NCBI GenBank assembly: GCA_036566925.1
Contig: DATCVI010000021.1
Span: 1-27,401 of the forward strand
DNA from: Stenotrophomonas_A sp036566925
GTDB lineage: Bacteria; Pseudomonadota; Gammaproteobacteria; Xanthomonadales; Xanthomonadaceae
Length of the DNA stretch: 27,401 nucleotides
Direction of reading: 5' to 3'
Shown piece by piece: positions 21,813 through 27,401 of the stretch (position 1 is the stretch's first letter; every line of letters starts with the position of its first letter). Position numbers and translations under genes: made by a program. The notes under the pieces were generated by a model. It had not been told where the DNA came from. It searched no databases and saw only the letters and a list, made by a program, of their open reading frames with translations.

Positions 21813-24257
21813 GTGCCGCGATACCACGATAACGAAGATTCCGAGGATATCGAAGACGACTTCGACGACGCAGACCACGCCGGACCGGCCTGGCAACGTC
21901 GACTGATCGTGTGGGGCCTGGCCGCATTGGCGCTGGGCCTGGGCTTCCTGATCCCCTACACCTTGTACCTGAACCAGCAGGTGACCCAGCGCTTCGGCGA
22001 GTTGCGCTGGCAGATCCCTACGCGCGTCTATGCGCGGCCGTTGGGCCTGGCGCCGGGCAAGGCGCTGGACGCGGCGACACTGAAGACCGAACTGGACGCG
22101 GCCTCGTATCGCGAGGACGGCAGCGGCCAGTTGCCGGGCACCTACCAGCGCGAAGGCGGCCGCTTCGTGATCGCCAGCCGCGGCTACATCGATGTCGACG
22201 GTCGGGTACCGGCGCGCCGCATCGAAGTGAGCGTAGGCGGCGGCCGCGTCACCACCCTGCGCGACCCGGCCACTCGCAAGGCGCTGCGCGCCGCGCGACT
22301 GGACCCGGCGCGCATCGCCACGCTGTACGGCCAGAAGCAGGAAGAGCGACGCCTGGTGCGCCTGGAAGAGACGCCCGAGTTGCTGGTCACCGGCCTGCAG
22401 GCAGTCGAGGACCGGGATTTCAACAGCCACCACGGCATCGACCTCAGCGGCATGATCCGCGCCGCCTGGGTGATGGTGCGTTCGGGCGGGCAGACCCGCC
22501 AGGGCGCCAGCACCCTGACCCAGCAGCTGGCGCGCAGCGGCCTGCTCGGCATCGGCAAGGAGCAGACCGTCACCCGCAAGTTCAACGAGATCCTCTATGC
22601 GTTGATCATGGAAGCGCGCTACGACAAGCGCACCATCCTCGAGGCCTACCTCAACCAGGTCTACCTGGGCCAGCGCGGCAGCCAGGCGGTGCATGGCGTC
22701 GCCTCGGGCGCCGAGTTCTGGTTCGGGCGCGACCTCAATTCGCTGACCACCGAACAGGTCGCCCTGCTCATCGGCCTGGTCAAGGGGCCGTCTTACTACG
22801 ACCCGCGCCGTAATCCCGAGCGCGCGCTGGACCGACGCAACTTCGTGCTCGGCAAGCTGCATGAGAGCGGCCTGGTCAACGATGCCGAATACAAGCGCGC
22901 ACTCGCCGCGCCGCTGGGCGTGCCCGAGCAACCCGGCCTGGTCGCCGCGAACCGTTTCCCGGCCTACGTCGACCTGGTGCGCCGCCAGCTCGCCCACGAT
23001 TACCCCGAGAACGTGTTGCAAGGCGCCGGCATGAGCGTGCTGACCGGCATGTCGCCCTCGGCGCAGGCGTACGCCGAAGGCGCGGTGACGCGCACGATCA
23101 AGTCGCTGGAAGGCAAGAAACGGCCGCCGCTGGAAGCCGGGCTCGTCGTTACCGACGTGCACAACGGCGACGTCCTGGCAGTGGTCGGCAGCCGCGAGGT
23201 CTCGCAGCCGGGCTTCAATCGCGCGGTCGAGGCGCAGCGTCCGGTCGGCTCGTTGCTCAAGCCGTTCGTGTACCTGCTGGCGCTGGCCTCGCCCGACCGC
23301 TGGTCGCTGGCAAGCTGGGTCGACGACTCACCGGTCACGGTGCAGCTGGCGCGCGGGCGCAACTGGTCGCCCGGCAATGCCGACAACCGCAGCCACGGCA
23401 CCGTGCGCCTGATCGATGCGCTGGCGCATTCCTACAACCAGGCCACGGTGCGCGTGGGCATGCAGGTCGGGCCCGAGCGCGTGGCCCAGCTGATCCACGT
23501 GCTCGCGGGCATCCAGGCCGATCCCAACCCGGCGCTGATCCTCGGCTCGACCGACCAGAGCCCATATGCGATGGCGCAGCTGTACCAGTTCCTCGCCTCC
23601 GGCGGAGAAATCCAACCGCTGCACGCGGTGCGCGGCGTGCTCGATCCGCAGGGCAAGCTGCTCAAGCGCTACGACAAGAACCCGGCGCCGGCGCAGGAAG
23701 GCGACTCGATCGCCGCCAACCTGATCGGCGTGGGACTGCAGCAGGTGGTCAGCAGCGGCACTGCCCGCCAGTTGATCAACGATGGCCTGGGGCGGCTGTC
23801 GCCGGCCGGAAAGACCGGCACCACCAACGACGGCCGCGATAGCTGGTACGCCGGCTACACCGGCGACCACCTGGCGGTGATCTGGATCGGCAACGACCAG
23901 AACGAGCAAGCCGGACTTTACGGCGCCACCGGCGCAATGAAGGTATGGTCGGGCATCTTCACGCGGCTGCCGAGCGCGCCGCTGAAGGTCAACGGCAAGG
24001 GCCTGGACTGGCAGTGGGTGGAAGCCAGCGGTTCGGGGACCACCGATGTGGATTGTCCGGGTGCGCGCCAGTTCCCCTTCGTGGTCGGCTACGCGCCGGC
24101 CTACGTGCCCTGCAGCGCCGCGGCCGTGCCCAGCGAAGGCGAGCCGGCCGAAGGCGAGTCGAGCGGGCAGGGCGGCGGCTGGCGCAGCTGGTTCGGCCTG
24201 GACAAGAAAGAGAAGGAAGCTGCGCCGGCGCAGTCCAATCCCCCGTCCGATCAGTGA
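21813..24257 (+). CDS. mrcB: Bifunctional penicillin-binding protein 1B (814 aa)
   Basis: This class A PBP polymerises lipid II (glycosyltransferase) and cross-links peptidoglycan (transpeptidase). The N-terminal tail is acidic and cytoplasmic, one membrane helix is at about 32-53, and a UB2H regulatory domain follows at about 65-160. The GT51 domain has catalytic Glu199 in VEDRDFNSHHG and GASTLTQQLARS. The transpeptidase has Ser480-x-x-Lys483 (VGSLLKPF), Ser540-Tyr-Asn542 and Lys667-Thr-Gly. The C-terminus is a low-complexity Gly/Ser/Glu tail. UB2H and the domain order mark PBP1b rather than PBP1a. The start is GTG at 21813 with no Shine-Dalgarno. A TPR lipoprotein gene follows after 8 nt. 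UB2H is the docking site for LpoB in E. coli. Confidence 0.96.
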   Translation: MPRYHDNEDSEDIEDDFDDADHAGPAWQRRLIVWGLAALALGLGFLIPYTLYLNQQVTQRFGELRWQIPTRVYARPLGLAPGKALDAATLKTELDAASYREDGSGQLPGTYQREGGRFVIASRGYIDVDGRVPARRIEVSVGGGRVTTLRDPATRKALRAARLDPARIATLYGQKQEERRLVRLEETPELLVTGLQAVEDRDFNSHHGIDLSGMIRAAWVMVRSGGQTRQGASTLTQQLARSGLLGIGKEQTVTRKFNEILYALIMEARYDKRTILEAYLNQVYLGQRGSQAVHGVASGAEFWFGRDLNSLTTEQVALLIGLVKGPSYYDPRRNPERALDRRNFVLGKLHESGLVNDAEYKRALAAPLGVPEQPGLVAANRFPAYVDLVRRQLAHDYPENVLQGAGMSVLTGMSPSAQAYAEGAVTRTIKSLEGKKRPPLEAGLVVTDVHNGDVLAVVGSREVSQPGFNRAVEAQRPVGSLLKPFVYLLALASPDRWSLASWVDDSPVTVQLARGRNWSPGNADNRSHGTVRLIDALAHSYNQATVRVGMQVGPERVAQLIHVLAGIQADPNPALILGSTDQSPYAMAQLYQFLASGGEIQPLHAVRGVLDPQGKLLKRYDKNPAPAQEGDSIAANLIGVGLQQVVSSGTARQLINDGLGRLSPAGKTGTTNDGRDSWYAGYTGDHLAVIWIGNDQNEQAGLYGATGAMKVWSGIFTRLPSAPLKVNGKGLDWQWVEASGSGTTDVDCPGARQFPFVVGYAPAYVPCSAAAVPSEGEPAEGESSGQGGGWRSWFGLDKKEKEAAPAQSNPPSDQ

Positions 24258-24265
24258 GTTTTCCG

Positions 24266-24784
24266 ATGAAGCCGATCCTGTCCCGCCTCTCTCTGCTGGC
24301 CCTCGCGTTGAGCCTGGGCGCCTGCTCCAGCGCGCCACCGCCGCCCGTGCCGGTCGATACGACCACGCCGGCCCAGCGCATGGCGGTGGTGGAAAAAGTA
24401 GCGGGCGTTGAAGACACCGAGCTATCGGTGCAGCCACTGCGCGACCCGCAGGTGGGCGACCTTCGCGAGAGTGCGCAGCGCAAGCGCGCGGCCGGTGACC
24501 TCGCGGGCGCGGCAGGCTTGCTGGACCAGGCGCTGGCGCTGGTGGCCGACGATCCCGGCGTGCTGCAGGAACGCGCCGAAGTGGCGCTGCTGCAGGGCGA
24601 CTGGCCGAATGCGGAGAAATTCGCCAAGCGCGCCGTCGACCTTGGCTCCAAGACCGGCCCGGTGTGCCGCCGCCATTGGGCGACGATCGAGCAGGCGCGC
24701 CTGGCGCGTGGCGAGAAGGAGAACGCGGCCTCCGCGCAGGCCCAGATCGACGCGTGTACGGTGCCGGGCATCAAGCGCTACTGA
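24266..24784 (+). CDS. lpoP: TPR-containing outer-membrane lipoprotein, likely LpoP-type PBP1b activator (172 aa)
   Basis: A lipoprotein signal (LALALSLGAC, lipidated Cys20) is followed by a Ser/Pro linker (SSAPPPPVPVDTTTPAQ) and a C-terminal helical region with TPR-like pairs (LRESAQRKRAAGDLAGAAGL, ALALVADDPGVLQERAEVAL, DWPNAEKFAKRAVDLG). Two cysteines near the C-terminus (GPVCRRHW and DACTVPG) may pair. Pseudomonas LpoP is a TPR lipoprotein encoded with PBP1b that activates it from the outer membrane; the architecture and position here (8 nt behind mrcB) are the same. Assignment is by architecture and synteny, not alignment. The start at 24266 begins the signal sequence directly. The yoaA gene follows after 16 nt, so the three may share an mRNA. 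Confidence 0.75.
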   Translation: MKPILSRLSLLALALSLGACSSAPPPPVPVDTTTPAQRMAVVEKVAGVEDTELSVQPLRDPQVGDLRESAQRKRAAGDLAGAAGLLDQALALVADDPGVLQERAEVALLQGDWPNAEKFAKRAVDLGSKTGPVCRRHWATIEQARLARGEKENAASAQAQIDACTVPGIKRY

Positions 24785-24800
24785 TTCCCGCGCTTTCGCA

Positions 24801-26759
24801 ATGTCCCTGCTTGCCAACGCCAGCCGCGAAGCGCTCGACCAACACGGCGCGCTGGCGCAGCAGATACCCGCCTTCGTCCCGCGCGCGGCGCAGCTGCGCC
24901 TGACCACCGCCATTGCCGACGCCTTCGACCAGCGTGAAGTGCTGCTGGCCGAGGCCGGCACCGGCACTGGCAAGACCTTTGCCTACCTGGTGCCGGCGCT
25001 GCTCTCGGGGATGAAGACGATCATCTCCACCGGTACCCGCGCGCTGCAGGACCAGCTCTACCACCGCGACCTGCCGCGCGTACGCGCCGCGCTCGGCATC
25101 GGCGTCGAATCGGCGCTGCTCAAAGGCCGCGCCAACTACCTGTGCCGATACCGCCTGCAGCAGGCGCGCGGCGAGCCACGCCTGGCCACGCCCGAACAGG
25201 TCACCCAGTTTCAGCGCATCCTTGCCTGGAGCGGACGTACGCGCTTTGGCGACATGGCCGAACTGGAAGCCTTGCCCGACGACTCACCGCTGCTGCCGAT
25301 GGTGACCTCGACGATCGACAATTGCCTCGGCACCGAATGCCCGTTCTGGAGCGAGTGTTTCGTGGTGCAGGCGCGCCAACGTGCGCAAGCGGCCAACGTG
25401 GTCGTGGTCAACCATCACCTGCTGCTGGCCGACCTGGCGCTCAAGCAGGAAGGCTTCGGCGAGATCCTGCCGGGCGCGCAGGCGTTCGTGATCGACGAGG
25501 CCCACCAGCTGCCCGAGTTGGCGGCCAATTTCTTTGGTGAAAGCTTCGGCATGCGCCCCTGGCAGGAACTCGCGCGCGACTGCGTGACCGAAGCGCGGCT
25601 GGTGGGCGGCGCGCAGGCGGTGCTGCAGGAGCCAGTGCGCCTGCTGGATGAATCATTGCGACAACTGCGCAGCGACATGGAAGGGCTGCCTACGCGCGGC
25701 ACCCAATGGCGCGCCCTGGCGCGCCCGCAAGTGCGCGAAGGCTTCGACGCGGTGGTAAGCGCGCTGCAACACCTGCAGGACGCGCTGATGCCTTTGCGTG
25801 ATGCCTCGCCCGGCCTGGATGCCTGCGCCGCACGCGCGCGCGAAGCGGCGCAGCGGCTGTCGCGCTGGCTCGGCGACGACGAAACCGTTACGGATTTCGA
25901 AGTCGACCCGCAGCCCACGGAGCCCGACAACGACGTGCGCTGGTACGAACTCACCCCGCGTGGCTTCCGCTGCCAGCGCACCCCGCTCGACGTCTCCGGC
26001 CCACTGCGCGAACACCGGGAGAAGTCGCACGCCGCGTGGATATTCACGTCAGCTACGCTGACAGTAGACGCCGACTTTTCGCACATCGCCCAGCGCCTAG
26101 GCCTGGACGATCCAGTGACGCTGCTGCAACCCAGCCCGTTCGACTGGAACCACCAGGCCCTGTGCTACCTGCCTGGTCCGCTGCCCGATCCGGCCTCGCG
26201 CGGCTATGGCACTGCGCTCGTCGCCGCGATCACGCCGGTGCTGGAAGCCTCGCAGGGCAGGGCGTTCGTACTGTTCGCCTCGCATCGCGCGCTGCGTGAA
26301 GCGGCCGAGTCGCTGCGCGATGGCCCGTGGCCGCTGTTTGTGCAAGGCGAAGCACCGCGGGCGACGCTGCTGCAGCGTTTTCGCGAGTCGGGCAACGGCG
26401 TGCTGTTGGGCTCGGCGAGTTTCCGCGAAGGCGTGGACGTCGTCGGCGACGCCCTGAGCGTGGTGGTGATCGACAAGCTGCCCTTCGCCGCGCCCGACGA
26501 ACCGGTGTACGAAGCGCGCCTGGACGCGATCCGTCGCGAAGGCGGCAATCCGTTCCGCGACGAGCAATTGCCGCAAGCGGTGATTGCGCTCAAGCAAGGT
26601 GTAGGGCGATTGATCCGTAGCGAGACCGACCGCGGCGTGCTGGTGTTGTGCGACCCGCGCTTGCAGACGCGTAACTATGGACGGGTATTTCTTGACTCGT
26701 TGCCACCGTTTGTGACGACGCATGCGTTGGCGGATGTGCAGGAATTCTTTGCGCTTTAG
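24801..26759 (+). CDS. yoaA: DinG/XPD-type Fe-S DNA helicase YoaA (652 aa)
   Basis: This superfamily 2, XPD-like 5'-3' DNA helicase is linked in E. coli to replication-fork repair with HolC. Walker A is EAGTGTGKTF (51-60). The Fe-S domain cysteines are Cys115, Cys175, Cys180 and Cys186 (NYLCRY and DNCLGTECPFWSEC). The DEAH box is Asp232-His235 (IDEAHQLPEL), matching YoaA in sequence and spacing. The C-terminal RecA domain includes FTSATL, GSASFREGVDVVGD and the motif VI region ALKQGVGRLIRS. The length is close to YoaA (636) and shorter than DinG (716). The ATG at 24801 is chosen since the longer frame to 24408 runs inside the lipoprotein gene. No strong ribosome site is seen; coupling to the upstream gene is possible. 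Confidence 0.94.
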   Translation: MSLLANASREALDQHGALAQQIPAFVPRAAQLRLTTAIADAFDQREVLLAEAGTGTGKTFAYLVPALLSGMKTIISTGTRALQDQLYHRDLPRVRAALGIGVESALLKGRANYLCRYRLQQARGEPRLATPEQVTQFQRILAWSGRTRFGDMAELEALPDDSPLLPMVTSTIDNCLGTECPFWSECFVVQARQRAQAANVVVVNHHLLLADLALKQEGFGEILPGAQAFVIDEAHQLPELAANFFGESFGMRPWQELARDCVTEARLVGGAQAVLQEPVRLLDESLRQLRSDMEGLPTRGTQWRALARPQVREGFDAVVSALQHLQDALMPLRDASPGLDACAARAREAAQRLSRWLGDDETVTDFEVDPQPTEPDNDVRWYELTPRGFRCQRTPLDVSGPLREHREKSHAAWIFTSATLTVDADFSHIAQRLGLDDPVTLLQPSPFDWNHQALCYLPGPLPDPASRGYGTALVAAITPVLEASQGRAFVLFASHRALREAAESLRDGPWPLFVQGEAPRATLLQRFRESGNGVLLGSASFREGVDVVGDALSVVVIDKLPFAAPDEPVYEARLDAIRREGGNPFRDEQLPQAVIALKQGVGRLIRSETDRGVLVLCDPRLQTRNYGRVFLDSLPPFVTTHALADVQEFFAL

Positions 26760-27022
26760 CCGCCGAGCGTGCTGTTGCTGTTCCCATAGTGCTGGGTAAG
26801 AACGCCCTAGCCAACTTCTGAAACGGTTGCAGAATGCGCGCTTCGAGCGCGGTATTTGTCGCGCGTGTGGAGATGGTCCGCGCTAGTGATGCGAACGATG
26901 ACGCGCCAAGTCGAGATGGCCGCGTGGATGGTAAGAAAACTCTCGCTTGATGAGATTTGTCGCCTATTTAAGCTGGACCTTAGGAAACATCATTCCGCCA
27001 CTTCTCTTTTGGGTGGAACGGA
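26760..27022. other. AT-richer intergenic region between yoaA and the ESPR gene
   Basis: This 263-bp stretch holds no convincing gene. It contains the weak yoaA hairpin (26837-26851), a TATTTA hexamer at 26965-26970 that could be a -10 box for the downstream gene (predicted leader about 46 nt), and the left arm of a hairpin covering the downstream start codon. By hand count, 26941-27000 has 27 G/C of 60, far below the surrounding genes. Confidence 0.6.
26837..26851. terminator. Short hairpin downstream of yoaA, possible terminator
   Basis: CGCGCT (26837-26842) and AGCGCG (26846-26851) pair around TCG, followed by GTATTTGT. It lies 77 nt after the yoaA stop. The stem is short and the T-run is interrupted. 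Confidence 0.35.
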
Positions 27023-27026
27023 ATGA
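26990..27026 (+). promoter_or_regulatory. mRNA hairpin enclosing the ESPR gene start codon
   Basis: Bases 26990-26997 pair with 27019-27026 (8 bp, including the whole ATG at 27023-27025). Bases 26998-27001 pair with 27013-27016 (4 bp), with a 2-nt bulge at 27017-27018 and an 11-nt pyrimidine-rich loop. The purine-rich stretch GGTGGAACGGA before the ATG is in the 3' arm, so both ribosome site and start would be masked. Confidence 0.45.
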
Positions 27027-27401
27027 ACAGAATTTACCGATTGGTTTGGAATCGCACGCTGGGTGCGTTGGTGGCAGCGCCAGAGATTGCTAGGCGCAAA
27101 GGCAAAACCAAGGCCGAAGCACAGGTTGCGACAGTGGGTGCGGTCATGTTTGCCTTCTCACAGGCAATGGTCGGGCTATCCTTTTCGTTGCCCGCTGAGG
27201 CGGCACAACTATGCTTGACGGACGGGACTAATTCGAATCGGGTAGGGGCTTCTCCGCAGAACAAGTCAAGCCTTCAGGGCAACTGTGGTCAGCTCGGTGG
27301 CGGTCTAAATTCACTACGCCATGACATGGCTTTACTCGAGGCGGATGGGTCTGCATTCTGGGTGGATGGCAACGTCGACACGATCAACTTCAGGCCAGGT
27401 G
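27023..27401 (+). CDS. N-terminus of a type V secreted adhesin with extended signal peptide (ESPR); 3' end outside window
   Basis: The frame from ATG 27023 has no stop before the window ends; 126 residues are visible. It begins MNRIYRLVWNRTLGALVAAP with EIARRKGK after it, which is the ESPR signature (MNKIYRLVWN...ARRKGK) found only on large type V proteins: classical and trimeric autotransporters and two-partner secretion exoproteins. A second hydrophobic core (about 36-58) and an AEA-A cleavage site at about 60-61 complete a Sec signal of about 60 residues. The visible passenger (LTDGTNSNRVGASPQNK, then GQLGGGLNSLRHDMALLEAD) is not a repeat I recognise, so the subtype is undecided. The base composition is lower in GC than the rest of the window, which suggests acquired or fast-evolving DNA. 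Confidence 0.85.
   Translation, partial: MNRIYRLVWNRTLGALVAAPEIARRKGKTKAEAQVATVGAVMFAFSQAMVGLSFSLPAEAAQLCLTDGTNSNRVGASPQNKSSLQGNCGQLGGGLNSLRHDMALLEADGSAFWVDGNVDTINFRPG

Noticed and set aside
21592..21927. N-terminal extension of the glycosyltransferase to 21927
   Set aside because: It would overlap the divergent mrcB coding region and promoter, and the added residues show no glycosyltransferase features.
24408..24800. Upstream extension of yoaA within the lipoprotein gene
   Set aside because: The frame is a Cys/Arg/Trp-rich shadow of the lipoprotein sequence; YoaA family proteins begin near the chosen Met at 24801.
27034..27264. 76-codon minus-strand frame opposite the ESPR gene
   Set aside because: It is antisense to a clear ESPR signal peptide and has no features of its own.

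Overview
The window looks like chromosomal DNA from a GC-rich gammaproteobacterium of the Xanthomonadaceae (Lysobacter/Luteimonas/Xanthomonas type). The evidence is high GC, GTG starts on relA and mrcB, TANNNT -10 boxes set very close to start codons, a REP hairpin of the kind common in this family, and a TPR lipoprotein directly behind mrcB as in Pseudomonas lpoP. The genus is an inference. Most of the window is ordinary core genome. No tRNA, rRNA, CRISPR array or transposase was seen.

Left part (1-5.0 kb), signalling. The end of a TetR-type regulator runs in from the left edge. A secreted small protein (minus strand) is divergent from an operon of a LytS/AlgZ-type membrane histidine kinase and a LytTR response regulator, whose genes overlap by 4 nt. 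The intergenic region between them carries two direct repeats 21 bp apart that resemble AlgR sites. A PRC-barrel-like small protein (minus) is divergent from a soluble PAS-HWE histidine kinase followed by a FATGUY-type single-domain receiver. A small Gln-rich protein converges on that pair.

Middle (5.0-15.6 kb). A secreted Gly/Tyr-repeat protein and recQ (both minus) are divergent from a class I methyltransferase. Its 3' end faces dps across a perfect 14-bp hairpin. dps is divergent from hrpA, with an OxyR-like palindrome between them. A REP element sits between the convergent hrpA and a ClC channel gene. The ClC gene lies behind a secreted-protein gene and has lost most canonical ClC selectivity motifs.

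Right part (15.7-27.4 kb). relA is followed by a membrane-anchored TPR protein that converges on a two-domain glycosyltransferase. The glycosyltransferase is divergent from an mrcB (PBP1b), lpoP-like lipoprotein and yoaA helicase cluster. After yoaA the composition becomes AT-richer. An unterminated reading frame starts at 27023 with a textbook extended signal peptide (ESPR) of a type V secreted adhesin, and its start codon lies inside a predicted mRNA hairpin.

Most worth following up: the LytTR/AlgR-like operator at 844-876, the ESPR adhesin with its start-sequestering hairpin, the divergent ClC, the lpoP-like gene, and the recurring promoter geometry that predicts leaderless mRNAs for recQ, the methyltransferase and the TPR protein.
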